This document shows positions 12,500 through 25,302 of a DNA stretch of 64,000 nt, one piece after another; position 1 is the stretch's first letter, and each line of letters opens with the position of its first letter. Position numbers and translations under genes: made by a program. Source of the DNA: Protopterus annectens (Eukaryota > Chordata > Ceratodontiformes > Protopteridae); assembly GCF_019279795.1 (NCBI RefSeq), contig NC_056732.1, positions 1,071,755,438 to 1,071,819,437 on the forward strand. Direction: 5' to 3'. Under the pieces are notes generated by a model that had not been told where the DNA came from, did not search any database, and saw only the letters and a program-made list of their open reading frames with translations.

Positions 12500-13940
12500 A
12501 ATGTCACAAACTTTACTTCCCAGGTATGACTGGTGATTGCTGTTTTACTAACAAAGCAGTTTAGCTCCTCTGCTATTTTAAATTTCAGATCAACAAACTA
12601 CCTTCTGATCATTAACAAATATCCAATTCTGTATGCAGATGACATGATTTTCAGGTCAAACAAATTCTGCTGTTCAAACACAGCTCAAGATGACCTCCAA
12701 AACCCTCAACCGATAAAAACAGCCAAAGCACCCGCCTTCCTTAATATTAAGGATGCTATCACCACTATAGAAACTAAACATCCTTCAAATACCTTCACTG
12801 GACCATTCACTTAAAATTTCTCCTCTACATTCAAAACACACACATAAAGATCAACACAATATTGTTCCAGGAAAACAAAGTATCACCATATCTGTCCAAG
12901 TCAGCCAAAGATACCACAAGCAAAGGAATACTCTTTCTCATCTCAGATATGGCATACCCATAACAGCTGCAGCCGCAAAGAAAAGTGACGACTAATATTG
13001 AAAAGAGACTCCAACAAAATCTGACAATTCATAATTAACTCCCTCGTAAAAAACATCACTAACTCTTGCTAAACCCAAATGTCTCCCAATAGATTTGAAA
13101 GCCAACCTCATATGAGTCTCACTAATTCACAAAAAACCTTTACCAGAGACATCTTACCCCATCACAAATTCTTCAGTACAACCCATTCATATAATTGTGA
13201 AGCCTCTAACAATCTTAACACACCCTACAAATGCCAAAAAAAACCTCCACTACACTGGCTATGCATTTTTGGTCCTAGTACCTAAACTGTGAAACTCCCT
13301 TCTTCTCACTCTCAATGACCTCCAAAAATGCTCAACCAACAAGAAACACCTCTTCATGTAACCAGTGTGCAGTTGGCCTCAGACAGCTTCCATTACATAA
13401 ACCCTTTCTTTCTCACACTCTATTATCCTCATTCCTACCTTCCTTTTTTCATCCACCTCCATGCTTTCATTCCACTTAAGCCCAACTTCATTCTACTTCC
13501 CTCATCATTCGTCCTTCCTCTTCTTTATACCTCTTTTCCTCCATTATTTCATTACCTATTTATCTTTATTGTCTCTCCATTGCATCATTTATTGCAGCTA
13601 TTTACAATCTACACCTCTTTTAGTAACATCACTTCTCTCTGTATAATGTGCTATGTTATTATTCCTTTAATATAAGCCATCTCACTCATGATGGCTACAA
13701 CATATCCACAAACACACTACCAATTTCCTTCCATGTTTTGCCATTGTAAGCTGTATTTTAGCATTTAAACTTAGCTTTTGTAGCATATGCTTGAATCTGT
13801 ATACATGTTCTGATCATTTCTAATGTGAGCCTATTCACCATGACTGTTGTCTATAAACGACCCATTGGGATCAGTGCACTAACTCCTGTAAATAAACTGG
13901 TAGGTAAAATAAAGTAAATTAACTTATAAGTTACTTGAAC
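12500..13940 (+). mobile_element. L2-like LINE, 5'-truncated 3' part
   Basis: The RT box is visible as ILYADDMIF (about 12625-12655). Downstream the frames break, but LHWLCIFGP (13252-13280) and the ending KKHLF near 13350 match the usual C-terminal pattern of L2/CR1-group LINEs. A long pyrimidine-rich 3' untranslated part follows (13400-13680), and the element ends near 13940 with TAAATAAACTGG...AAATAAAGTAAATTAA. It is inactive. The family within the L2/CR1/Rex1 group is uncertain. Confidence 0.6.
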
Positions 13941-14822
13941 TTTTTTCAGCATTTGATAGCATAATATATACATGTTTGATAAGAAGTACAGTTGTGTACA
14001 CTTACCATAATGTAGATGTTCTAGTGTATTCACTCTTGCAGTCATCACATTTGGGTTATCCCTGCCAGGGTAGCCCTCGGCCGGCCCGAATACCAGAGAC
14101 TTAGTATTTCTGCATCAGCTGCTGTCGCTTTAGGACTGACATCAGGTCATCAGTAGTACAAAGTAAGGCAGCCGATGCCATTACATCAGTTTTTCTTGCC
14201 CTAACTTTCAGGAGCCCCCAAGTAGAAGCCAGGTTCTGGTGGAAGAACCCCATCAGTAGAAACTAAATACCAATATGTCCCTTGTAAGGAAAGAGAAGAA
14301 AGGGGGGTGGAGGGAGGGAAACCATGACTGCAACAGTGAATACACTTGAACATCTGCATTAATGGTAAGTGTACACAACTGTACTATGTTCTTCGTGTTT
14401 CACTGATGAAGTCGTCACATTTGGGTGGATTCCCAAAGACGAGGAAATGGGTGGAGACAGTCAAGGAAAAGTACAGTTGTGTACATTTACCATAAATGTA
14501 GATGTTAGAGTGTATTCACTGTTGCAGTCATCACATTTGGATTATCTGCCTGCAGGTAGCCCTCAGCCGGCCTGAATACCAGAGTCGTCGGATGCTGTCT
14601 CTTCTTCCATAACATCAGGTCATCAAGGAGTATAAAACACGCAGCCAATGCCATTACATCAGTTTTTCTTGCCCCAGATGTCAGGTGCCCCCACAATAAG
14701 AAGCAACAGCACGGTATGGTACACCTCCATCAAAAAGCAAATACACCAGAAAAAATAAATATACCAAACAAGAAGGAAAGGTAGAGCCAAGAGAAGTCAG
14801 GGGGCTGGAGGGAGGATAACCA

Positions 14823-14935
14823 GGACTGCAACAGTGAATACACTCAAACATCTACATTTATGGCAAGTGTACACAACTGTACTATGTTATTCATGTTTCA
14901 CTGCTGCAGTCATCACATTTGGGTTGATTCCCAAA
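14823..14935. repeat. internal complementary region, copy B
   Basis: This block is complementary to the two outer ends of copy B joined to each other. CTGTACT then ATGTTATTC in the middle marks the fusion point. To its left it matches the complement of the left end, to its right the complement of the right end. In DIRS elements such a region is thought to template completion of the ends during replication. Confidence 0.75.
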
Positions 14936-14956
14936 GCTAAGGAAGGGAGAAGGAAG

Positions 14957-16421
14957 TTAAAGAGCATTAGGGCCAGCTATAAATCCCTGCAAGACTGCAG
15001 TGGCAAATCCAGCTCTGGATTTAGAAAAGATAGGCAAGTGGTAAAGCTTGGTGAAGGTAAGTACAGAGCTCCAGGTAGCAGCTTCTAGGATGTCCCTGGT
15101 AGGAAACCCTCTGAGAAATGCCACAGAGGTAGATGCAGCCCTGGTGCAATGTGACCTTATCCCCTGTGGGGTAGGTTTTCCATGGTGCTTGTAGCAGAAA
15201 TGAATGCAATGGTCTATACATTTGGAAATGGTTTGCTTTGAAATGGCCTTCCCCTCTGCCCCTGCAGCAAAGCTAACTAGCAGCTGTTCAGATTTTCTGA
15301 TAGGCTTAGTCCTGTCCAAATAGAATCTAAGTTGTCTGTGCACATCCAGAGAGTGCAGTATTCGTTCCCCTTTATTTTGTGGATTAGGGAAAAAAGTAGG
15401 CAAATGAACGGACTGATTTAGGGCCACAGTAGATACCACCTTGGGCATAAAAGAAAGGATTACTCCTGAGGGAAACCCTGTCTGCATGGAAGATAATGAA
15501 GGGTTCCACTGCCATGAGGGCCAGTAATTCAGACACTCTTCTTGCTAAAGTGATGGCTAGAAGGAAGGCTGCTTTCCAAGAAAGGAATTTCAACTCTCCT
15601 GTAGCAGCTGGTTCAAAGGGGGGGGGGGGGAGTGAGCTTTTCCAATACAAAGTTAAGGTCCCAGGCTGGAGTGGGAGCTCTCCTAGGGGGGGTCTTAAAT
15701 TTTTGGCCCCTCTAAGGAACTGCTTTAGCAAGGGCTGAGAGATGAGGGGTGGCTCAGTATTATAATGTGCTGAAATGGCAGAGGCATGAATTTTAATTGA
15801 CGAGAAGGGCAGGCCCTTGTGGAGCATTTCTGTTAAGTACTGTAGAATATGAGGTAAGCTGGGTACCGTTGTGCCCATCCCCTGAGCCTGGCTCCAGGAA
15901 CAGTATCTTTTCCACTTTTCAGCATAGGATTTTCTAGTACTAGGCCTCCTTGCCTCCAGAATGACATCCAGTACCTGCTTATTGAGGGATGCTAGGGGAG
16001 AACTCAAGGAATTAGCCAGGCTGCAAGGTTCAGGGTTTGAAGCGGAGGGTGCAGAATCTGGCCCACCTGCTGGGACAGCAGGGAAGGGATCTGAGGCAGG
16101 TGCCATGGTTGTAGCAGTGTCATACTGTGCAAGAGAGGGTACCATTGCTGGCGTGGCCAGTCTGGTGCAATCAGTATTGTCCTTGGCTTGTCCTGTTTGA
16201 TCTTTAGTAGAACCTTCGAGAGGAGAGGCAGAGGGGGGGGGAAGGCATAAACCGAGAGGCTTTCCCAGGTAAAGAACAGGGCATCCACTTTCCAGGTTTG
16301 ACTGTGGGGAGTTCTTGTGCACAATTTGTTCAACTGGTAGTTCTGAGGGGAGGCAAACAGAGCTACCTCTGGAGTCCCCCATTTGCTCAAGAGGTTGAAT
16401 ATTTTGGGTTCTAGTTTCCAT
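14957..16421 (-). pseudogene. tyrosine recombinase, copy B (one frame break)
   Basis: A 345-codon open frame (15384-16421) carries the N-terminal DNA-binding part (RRPSTRKSYAEKWKRY) and the first catalytic arginine (LARRVSELLALM). A frame change near 15400-15470 passes to a 176-codon frame (14957-15487) with the HxxR box as HCTR, the tryptophan in AATWSSV and the tyrosine in LTFTKLYHL. In DIRS elements the enzyme joins circular DNA to the target. A run of G at about 15618-15631, in the segment after LPPPPFEP, has expanded and may cause slippage. The upstream third overlaps RNase H coding in another frame. Confidence 0.8.
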
Positions 16422-17967
16422 TCGTGTGAGTCCATGAGATTTCTGCTTAAGTCTGCCAGTGAATTATTTTGCCTGGCAGGAATTGTGCTTGTAGGTGTAC
16501 TTGGTAGCTCAAGGCTGTGTCCCACAGAGCCATAGCTAGTCTGCAGAGAGAGTATGAATGGGTTCCCCCCTGCTTGTTCATGTATTCCATAACTGTGGTG
16601 TTGTCTGTCTTTACCAATAGTTGTCCTGGAAGAATATGGTCTTTGAAGGCCGTCAGAGCATTCTGTACAGTTAACATTTCTTTTTGATTGATATGCAGGT
16701 GCATCTGTCTCGGGTTCCATTTGCCCTGAATGCACTGCCCTGCCATGTGAGCTCCCCATGTATAGTCTGATGTGTCCATTGTTAAGGTTTGGGCGACAGG
16801 GGGTAGAGTGAAAGGGAGTCCCTTGTTGTGGTAGCAGGCCTCAGCCCACCCGAGGAACTCTGTCTTTATACAGGGAATGATAGAAATCATTGTTTCCAGG
16901 TCTTGAGAATGTTGACACCATAGGCTTTTTAGATACCACTGGAGTTTCCTCATATGCAGTCTTGCATATGGAATTAGTAAAATGCAAGAGCCCATGAACC
17001 CTAGAGCTTGCAGTATTTTCATTGCAGATAGCTGGGGTTTTGTGGCCAACAGTCTGAAGTAGGTTGTCACATAGACTTGTTTCTCTGGAGTGAGGAATGC
17101 CATCTGGGATGTTGTGTTCAAGCTTGCTCCTAGGAATACAATCTGCTGGCAGGTTACTAGGTGAGATTTCTTTTCATTGATGGTGTAACCCCCAGTGAGG
17201 TTAGAAGTTTCTTTATGAATGCCGGGTGTTGTAATAGCATGTCCTGGCTTTCTGCCTGAATCAGACAATCGTCCAAGTATGGGTAAATTTGAATATTTCT
17301 CTGCCTGCAAAATGCAATGGCTGGAGCTAGACACTTTGTGAACACCCTGGGTGCAGTAGATAGGCCAAAGGGAAGTGTAGAGAACTGAAAGTGCATGGAG
17401 CCCTCCCTGAAACGTAGTTATTGTCTGCAGGATCCTCTTATTGGGATGTGCAGGTAAGCTTCCTTTAAGTCTAGGGTTGCCAGCCAGGCATCCTTGGCTA
17501 TCATAGGAAGAAGCTGTTGAAGAGTTAGCATTTTGAATTTTGGAACCACCAGAAAGATGCTGAGAATAGAGAGGTCCAGGATAGGATGCCAGTTGTCTTT
17601 TCTGGGTACCAGAAAAAGTCCTGAATAAAAACCTTGTCCCCTTTGTTCTGCTGGGACAGGTTGAATAGCCTTGATACTGAGAAGACAGAGAACCTGCTGT
17701 TGGGCCTCCGCCCATTGATTTGGGGGTAGGTCTGGCCAACCATCTGGGGTTGGTAGTGTGTGGAAGTGGAATATGTATCCTTGGGAAACTGTTCAAAACT
17801 AATTTGTCCTGGGTGATGAGTTCCCAGTTTTTTGCATGCAGTGCGAGCTTTCCTCCCAAGGGAGCAGGTAGTAGAGCAGGGCTTGGAAGGTTTAAGGTTA
17901 AGTCATTGTGCCATTTTTCCACAGGGGGTGGCTTACTACTCCATGCTTTGGAAGTGGGAGCCCCCAC
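16004..17967 (-). pseudogene. RT/RNase H, copy B (frameshifted)
   Basis: The 506-codon frame 16447-17967 starts with the linker PLGGKLALHAKNWELITQD and ends in RNase H (KTDNTTVMEYMNKQ; MDTSDYTWGAHM). RNase H continues in a second frame at 16004-16759 (VDALFFTWESL, IAPDWPRQQWYPLL). The RT catalytic core lies in yet another frame at 17157-17396, with FGLSTAPRVFTKCLAP and an intact YLDD box. Two changes of frame around the core and one near 16480 are needed to read the protein. RT and RNase H make the DNA copy of the element RNA. The catalytic residues look normal, so damage is mainly frame loss. Confidence 0.8.
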
Positions 17968-19704
17968 TGCTTAGGTCTGTGCGTAGTCTGAGACTGTAGC
18001 CTAGGTGGTCTTATGTTCCTGGGTTTGGACTGAGGAGGCATGGAAGGGACTAGAAAGGACCAGTTCTTTGAAGGCCAATGCCTACTGAATCTGGGAGGCT
18101 GTACTTGTAGGAAATCTTTAACAGTTTGCATAGATTTAGCTTTTTCCTCCATTTTTGAGGATGACTTCTGCTTTGCTGCCAAAAAGGCAGCCTTGGTTTA
18201 CGGAAAAATCCAGTAATTTAGCTTTAACATGATCTGGCAAGTTTTGTTCCTTAAGTCAAGCATGCCTTCTAAGTACAGACCCAGTGACAGCAGCCCTGCA
18301 AGATGCTTTTAAAGCGTCAAAACCACACTGTAAAGTATGTTTACAAACTTGTTCTGCAGAATGCATTAAATCTTGCAGTTCTTTGTGTTCAGCACAGTCA
18401 GGAATCAACATCATTTTCTGTCTAAGTAGTCCCATAATATGCTGCTGATACTTATATGAAACTGGCAATTTAAAGCCCTAATGGCCAAAGTAGCAGAAGT
18501 GTATACCTTCTTACCCCATCTGTCCAAGGCTCTAGAATCTCTCTCAGAAGGGGTAGGATTTTTGGCAGCAGTAGCCTTAATGCCTTTTGGTCCTTGGAAA
18601 ATGGTCTCTGGATCCGCAGAAGGATTCTTTAAGAGGAACTTGTGAGAGTCAGGTACTCTGTTGTACCTGTCAGGTTTTCTGGGAGCTAGGGGTAACGCTA
18701 AATTCCAAGAAAGCATCATCTACAATGTCCAGAACAGGGGGAATAGCTAAAGGCCTGTGTTGAGGTAGGAGTAAAAATTCCCTAAGTCTCTTTTTGGACT
18801 CCGATTAATCCTGGCTTTCCCAGCGGAAATGCTCCCTAAGAGTGCACAAGGTTTCACCAAAAGAAAAATCTTCTGGAGGGGAAGCAAAGGGAATGGAATC
18901 CTCTGCATCAGAATCCTCATAAGTAGATAAGGGCAAATCTCCTGGTAATCAGAAGGAGCAGAAATATCAGATTCCCGATCAGAAGAATCAGAAAGAAAAT
19001 CCGTTCTAGGTCTCTTAGAGGGGGAAGGCTGGCTTCCCCTAATTAAGATAATAAGGTCTTCAGCCATTCTAAGCATTTGTTTTTTAGGCATATGGGCCTA
19101 AGCCTGCGGTTTGGTCATCGGTTTTCTAGGCGTAGTGTGAGTTTTTGGCCTGGATGAAAACGATGGCGTCGGTTTAATATGAATGTCTGTAAGCCTGAAT
19201 ACACCCTCGGAAGCTGGTGCCTGCACAATGGCTCCGGACCCATCCAAGGTACAGACATCTGCAGGTTCCACAGTCGAAGAAGCATCTCATGGCATACCGG
19301 ACTCCAAATGGGTCTCAGTAGAGGCCTGCGAATCAGAAGTAGCAGGTATCAGGGGCTACGAAAGGACCTCACTGAGTACCAGCAGACTGGCGACTAGCTT
19401 AACAGAAGCGCCATTGGTAGTTTTGGACCTATGTGATCTATCTCTGTCTTTATCCTTAATGTTTTTTCGGAAGATCAGTAGTTGGATGGCTTGAAGAAGC
19501 CATTTTGGAGTACACAAAAAGAGTACGAAAGTAATTGGTTGCAAAAATAGCCCGACGACGAATAGTTCGGGCGTTGAACAAGGCACAAAACTGACAATGA
19601 GGGAAGTCGTGGTCTGGGCCTAAACAGGGGATGCAGTAAGAATGAAAATCTCTATGAGGTATTTGCTTTCCATAGGTAAGACAATTGTTAACTTTTACTG
19701 ACAT
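17898..19704 (-). pseudogene. gag, copy B (broken)
   Basis: Translation would begin at MSVKVNN (ATG at 19704). The N-terminus has paired cysteines as in copy G, but the second one is replaced by tyrosine (CLTYGKQ), so one zinc ligand is lost. Pieces follow at 18747-19091 (KKQMLRMAEDLIILIRG), 18411-18719 (PDRYNRVPDSHKFLLKN; RALDRWGKKVYTSATLAIRAL), 18256-18468 and 17898-18182 (SMQTVKDFLQVQPP). They lie in different frames. The product is presumably the structural protein of the intermediate, inferred from position and family. Confidence 0.7.
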
Positions 19705-20025
19705 CAGTTAAAGCAAGAAAAAGGATCCCCAACGGGGTACTTAGCTTATTTTGAAGACTTCAGGTCTGAAATTCGAAAACAAAAATTTCAGGAGTCGGCC
19801 GACCGGCACTTGCGAACGGCTTCTGCTTCGGGCACTGCACGGCAAGAATCACATATGTAATGGTGTCGGCTGCATGTTTTATACCCCTGATGACTTGATG
19901 TCATAGAAGAAGAGACAGCATCTGACGCAGAAATCTGAAGACTGTGGTATTCAGTGCCGGCTGAGGGCTACCTGCAGGCAGATAACCCAAATGTGATGAC
20001 TGCAACAGTGAAACACAAAGAACAT

Positions 20026-21133
20026 CTAGGGGCTGGCTAGGATGCCCTGCAAGACTGCAGAGGCAAACCCTGCCCTGGATTTAGAGAACAGAGGCAAGTG
20101 GTAATGCTTGGTAAAAGTGCGAACAGATGTCCAGGTGGCAGCCTCCAGGATGTCCCTAGTGGGGACTCCTCTGAGGAAAGCTGCAGAGGTGGGGGCTGCT
20201 CTGGTGGTGTGTGTCCTGACCACCATGGGGGAAGGTTTCCATGTTGTTTGTAGCAGAAATGGATGGAGTGTGCTATCCATTTGGAGATGGCTTTGTCTTC
20301 TGCCCCTGTAACAAAGCTAACCAGCAATTGATCAGACTTTCTGAAGGATTTAGTCCTGAATAGATAGAATCTGAGCTCTCTGTGCACATCTAGAGAGTGC
20401 AGAATCCTTTCCCCTTGTTCTGGGGATTAGGAAAAAAAGTGGGCAAATGAATGGATTGATTAAGAACCACACTGGACACTACCTTGGGCATGAAGGATGG
20501 GTTGGTTCTGAGGGATACCCTGTCTGCATGGATGACAATGAAGGGTTCCACAGCCATAAGGGCTTGCAGATCTGACACACTTCTGGCTGAAGTGATGGCC
20601 AGAAGGAATGCTATCTTCCAGGATCAAAATTTTAGCTCTGCAGAAAAAGCTGGTTCAAAAGGGGGCAGGGTGAGCTTTTCCAATACAAAGTTAAGGTACC
20701 AAACTGGGGTTGGTGCCCTTCTGGGTTGCCTCAAGTCACTAGCCCCTCTTAGGAACTATTTGATCAAAGGAGGTGAGAAAAGGGGCTGCTCAGTGGGAAA
20801 ATAAGCAGAAATAGCAGAGGCATGAATTTTTATAGAGGAGAAAAAGAGTCCACTGTGCAGTAGGTCAGCTAAGTAATCCAGGATGAGAGGGGAGGAAGGG
20901 ATGGGCCGTATCTGGATCCAGGTGCAGAACCTTTTCCATTTGTCAGCATAAGAATTTCTGATGCTTGGGCGTCTGGCCTCACGGATAACATCTAGAACCT
21001 GTTTACTGAGGTTGGCAGATTGGTTTGGGGTTAGGGAATAAGCCAAGCTGCCAGACTGAGTGCCTGCAATTGGGGATGTTTGAATTCCCATGCCCTCTGG
21101 GTCAGAAGGTTTGGAATCTGAGGAAGATGCCAT
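20026..21133 (-). pseudogene. tyrosine recombinase, copy C
   Basis: The N-terminal part is at 20756-21133 (VIREARRPSIRNSYADKWKRF). The catalytic part is in 20390-20578 (DLQALMAVEPFIVIHADRVSL) and 20026-20280/20387, with THTTRAAPTS for the HxxR box and WTSVRTFTKHYHL around the nucleophile. The first arginine segment lies in a frame gap near 20560-20580. Frames change at about 20390 and 20580-20756. Its 3' end is directly abutted by copy B, which separates it from its own internal complementary region at 14333-14440. Confidence 0.75.
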
Positions 21134-21149
21134 GGTGGCAGTGGGGACA

Positions 21150-22956
21150 GACTGCGCAGCAGGGGGTACCAGTGCTGCTGAGGCCAGTCTGGAGCTATAA
21201 GAATGGTCCTTGGTTTTTCCTCCTTCTTTTAAGCAGTACCCTGGGGATGAGAGGTAGTGGAGGAACGGTATAGACCAATAGACTGACCCAGGGGAAGGAC
21301 AGGGCGTTCACTTTCCAAACCATGCAGTGATGCTCCCTGGTGCAGAATTTGCTGAGCTGATGGTTGTTGCGGGAGGCAAACAGGTCGACCTTCGGGGGGG
21401 GGCCCATTTCTGAGTTATTAGGATGAAGGTTCTTCTGCTAAACTGCCAGTCATGTGGGTCCAGAAGATTTCTGCTTAATTGGTCTGCCAGAGAGTTGAGA
21501 GAGCCTGGTAGGAATTGCACTAACAGGTGTAGTTGCATGGCAGAGGCTGTGTGCCAAAGGGTCATGGCCAGCCTGCACAGAGGGTAGGAGAGAGTCCCTC
21601 CTTGCTTGTTGATATACATCACAGTGGTGTTGTCCGTTTTGATCAGGAGAGTCCCTGGAGAGAGAAGGGGTTTGAAAGCTATCAAGGCATACTGGACAGC
21701 CATCATCTCTTTTTGGTTGATGTGCAGAGGGATTTGCTGCAGGCTCCACTGGCCCTGTATGCACCTGCCATCCAGGTGTGCACCCCAAGCATAGTCTGAT
21801 GCATCTGTGGTGAGGGTCTGGGCAGCAGAGGGGGGGGGGTTGAGAAAGGCAGTCCCTTGTTGTGGAAGCATGCTGTTGCTCACCAATGAAAATCTTTTCT
21901 GAGGCAAGGAATTATAGGTAGAAGAGTTTCCAGGTCTTGAGAGTGTTGACACCAAAAGCTTTTTAGGTACCACTGAAGTTTCTTCATATGCAGTCTGGCA
22001 AATGAAATGAGTAGTATGCAAGATGCCATGAACCCCAGAGCTTGTAGGATTTTCCTTGCAGATAGCTGGGGCCTGGTGGCTAGTTGAGAGAAGTAGGCTG
22101 TCAGTAAAATTTGTTTCTCTGATGTAAGGTATGCCATCTGGGATGCTGTATCCAGGCTTGCTTCCAGGAACATAATCCTTTGGGTGGGCACCTGTTTGGA
22201 TTTCTTTTCACTGATTGTGCACCCTAGGGAGGTTAGTAGAGTCTTTACAAAAGTCAGGTGCTTGAGAAGCTTTTCCTGGCTGTCTGCCTGAATAAGACAG
22301 TCGTTTAAGTATGGGTAAATCTGAATATTTCTTTGTCTGCAAAAGGCAATGGCCGGAGCCAGACATTTTGTGAAAACTCTGGGAGCAGTTGATAAGCCAA
22401 AAGGAAACGCAGACAACTGAAAGTGTTGAGATCCTGCCCTGAAACAGAGATATTTCCTGCAGGAGTCCCTGACAGGAATGTGAAGGTAGGCCTCTTTTAG
22501 ATCTAGGGTGGCTAGCCAAGCGCCCTTGGACAACATGGGTAGCAGCTGCTGGAGGGTGAGCACTTTGAATTTTGGGATCACCAGAAAGGTCTTTAGAATG
22601 GATAAATTGAGGATGAGGTGCCAGGTGTCCTTTTCTGGGCACCAGAAAAAGTCTGGAATAGAAACCTTAGCCTATCTGTTCTGCAGGAACGTGCTCTACT
22701 GCCCTCAAGAGAGCAGGGAAAGGATTTGCTTTTGAGCCTCTACCCACTGGTTTGGTGGTAGATCTGGGAACCCTTTTGGGGTTGGAAGGGTGTGGAAGGA
22801 AAATTTGTATCCCTCAGACACTATGTTCAGAACCCAGTGGTCGTTGGTAATGGTGGCCCAGGTGCAAACGTGAAAGGAGAATTTTCCTCCTAGGGGTAAG
22901 AGAAGGTGGGCGGAGGGCAGGGGTGGGGGAGGTGAGTCATGGTGAGTTCTTACCAT
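21150..22956 (-). pseudogene. RT/RNase H, copy C, with YLND active site
   Basis: The 233-codon frame 21880-22581 carries the RT palm (LDLKEAYLHIPV; FGLSTAPRVFTKCLAP). Its polymerase box reads YLND instead of YLDD: GTT at 22303-22305 on the plus strand encodes asparagine, so one metal-binding aspartate is gone. RNase H follows in 21308-22021 (TDASDYAWGAHLDG; KTDNTTVMYINKQGG, lacking the tryptophan of the usual VMWYIN). The frame downstream of RNase H is broken by a G run near 21390. The linker before RT is at 22705-22956. Confidence 0.8.
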
Positions 22957-24775
22957 AAGGAGGTGGTTTTGAATTCCCTGGTTTGAAGTGGAGGTAGTCC
23001 ACTACTTAGATCACTGCATTCCCTGTGGCTGCTGTCTGGGGGTCTGGTTCCCCAGGGCTTAGGCTGGACTGGCTTATTGGGAGCAGGAAAGGACCAGTGT
23101 TTGGTGGGACAATGCCTGCGGAACCTGGATGGCTGGACCTGCAAGAAATCCTTAACTGTTTGCATACATTTTGCTTTTTCTTCCATTTTTTTTAAGACCT
23201 CTTCTGCCTTAGTGCCAAATAAGTTATCTTTGTGCAAGAGGGCATCCAACAATTTAGATTTGACATGGTCTGGCAGGGGGTGTTCCTTAAGCCGCATGCC
23301 TTCTAATGACAGGTCCTGTGACTGCTGCCCTGCAAGAAGCTTCTAGGGTGTCAAAACCACAGTGCAAGGTGTGTTTAGTTACTTGACTTGCAGAATGCAT
23401 TAACTCTTGTAATTCTCTAGATTTTGCCCAAGCAAGAAAGGAAGACTTTGTTTGAGGAGTTCCAGGGTATGTTGCTGAAATTTCAGCATATGGAATTGAC
23501 AATTTAGTGCCCTGATAGCAAGAGTAGCTGAGGTGTATACTTTTTTACCCCATCTGTCTAGTGCTCATAATACCTATCTGAGGGAGTGGGATTCTTAGCA
23601 GAGGTTGCTTTAATCTGTTTAGGCCCTTGAGAAATTACAGCAGGGTCAGCAGTGGGATTTTTAAAAAGTAATTTGTGTGAGTCAGGGCCTCTATAGTACC
23701 CGTCTGGTTTACTGGGTGCAGGAGTGAGGGTGTCAGGAGTCAAGCTGGATTCCAGGAAAACATCCTTCACAACATCCAGAACTGGGGGGATGGCCAAGGG
23801 TCTGTGCCGGGGAAGATCTAGGAATTCTCTGAGTCTCTTTTTAGACTTAGGGTAGTCTTGACTCTCCCACTGGAAATGCTCCCTTAAGGTATGCAGGGTT
23901 TCCCAAAAGGAAAAATCGAGAGAGGTTGAAGGAATGGAATCCTCTGCATCAGAATCCTCAGAAGTAGAGAGGGGTTGCATGTCTTCCTATTCAGATGCAT
24001 CAGAGTCATCTGACTCTTGTTCAGACAAAACTACAGGGGACAGATCTCTTTTCCTTTTGGAGAGGGTAGCTTGGCTTCCCCTGATCAGCATGATAAGGTC
24101 TTCCACCACTTAAAGCATTTGAGACTGAGGCAAGGAAGTAGGCACCTGAGAGTGGGTCATCAGTTTCTTGGGTGTGGTTCGTACCCTGGGCCTTAGAAAC
24201 CTTGTCGTTTTTGAAAGAACAATAGTCGCGAAAGAAGACATCGGTTTGTGTCAAGAACTGGTAGTGCAAAGGATTTCCTTGGAAGCCGGTGCCTGCTCAA
24301 CGGCTCAGGAACCATCCAAGGTAGAGACGACCACAGGATCCTTAGTCGAATAAGAGTTTTGCGGCATACCGAACTCCGAAAGGGTCACGGTAGCGGCCTG
24401 CGAATCCACCGAAACAGGCATCGGGGGCTGTGAAAGTGCCTCACTGAGGACCAGAGAACTGATGACTTGCTTAACGGAAGCATAGCCAGTAGGTCTGGAC
24501 CTGTGCGGTCTGTCTCTGTCTTTATCTTTATGTGTTTTTGGAATATCTGCTGTCGGATGGCTTACCAAAGCCATACTGGAATTTGAGGACTGTAAGCGAA
24601 AACATCTGGTTACAGTAAGGGCTCGACGACGGATAGTTTTGGTGTTGAACAAAGCACAAAAGCGACAACGGGGGACGTCATGGTCTGGACCTAAACAAGT
24701 GACGCAGTAAGAATGGAAGTCTCTGTGTGGTATTTGCTTTCCACAGGCGAGACACTTATTAACTTTTTCTGACGT
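22950..24775 (-). pseudogene. gag, copy C, start codon lost
   Basis: The N-terminus aligns to MSEKVNN of other copies, but the initiator is ACG (24773-24775) instead of ATG. The cysteine pairs are kept (CLACGKQ, CVTC, CRFC). Downstream pieces at 24305-24652, 23558-23980 (YYRGPDSHKLLFKN), 23287-23502 and 22950-23297 (CMQTVKDFLQVQP then a basic tail) are in different frames. The Penelope-like fragment sits just upstream in the leader. Not expressed as a whole protein. Confidence 0.7.
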
Positions 24776-24795
24776 CTGTTAGTGCAAGAAAAAAT

Positions 24796-25251
24796 GATGC
24801 AGAAAGTAAAACTCCAAAACACACGTAAAAAGTTTTAATGAAATGAAATAAAAACACAGGATCCAAAGTGAGCGCTTTCACGTACAAAAACGTTTCATCA
24901 GACTTCTATAGATCACCCAATATTCTCTTCATTATATATCTATTCTAATTATTTAATTACAATCCATATAATCAAGCAATCTGTTCTATCATTGTGTGAA
25001 GGATATATACACAAGAAAAGCGTACACATATTTACATAAAAAATAATAAAAAATAAATAATAATAAATATATAACCTATTATTTCATTCCTCAAAAACAT
25101 ATATATACTAAACATTTTTTTATATATATAAATTTATTAAAAATCTCATTTATAAAAATCTCATTTATAAAAATAATCATATATACATTATTTGAATATT
25201 TATATAAATGTGTATTACTATATATATATGTATATATTCTGAAGAATAACA

Positions 25252-25302
<51 letters not shown>

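Larger units (their letters stand above)
14470..20025 (-). mobile_element. DIRS copy B, complete ends, nested in copy C
   Basis: It runs from AGTACAGTTGTG at 14470 to GAACAT at 20020-20025, 5556 bases. The left inverted repeat (about 14470-14690) is complementary to the right one (about 19830-20025). Both contain the TATAAAA motif (14631-14637 plus; 19877-19883 minus) and CTACCTGCAGGCAGAT or its complement. The internal complementary region is at about 14823-14935. The order on the minus strand is gag, RT/RNase H, recombinase. It entered copy C just left of the end of C's recombinase gene. All three genes carry breaks. Confidence 0.88.

Noticed and set aside
13328..13675. 115-codon open frame on the plus strand
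   Set aside because: It is low-complexity pyrimidine-rich sequence in the LINE 3' untranslated part; openness follows from composition.
14306..20030. Tandem array of two DIRS copies sharing ends
   Set aside because: The matching of inverted repeats shows one element inside another (B within C), not a tandem pair.
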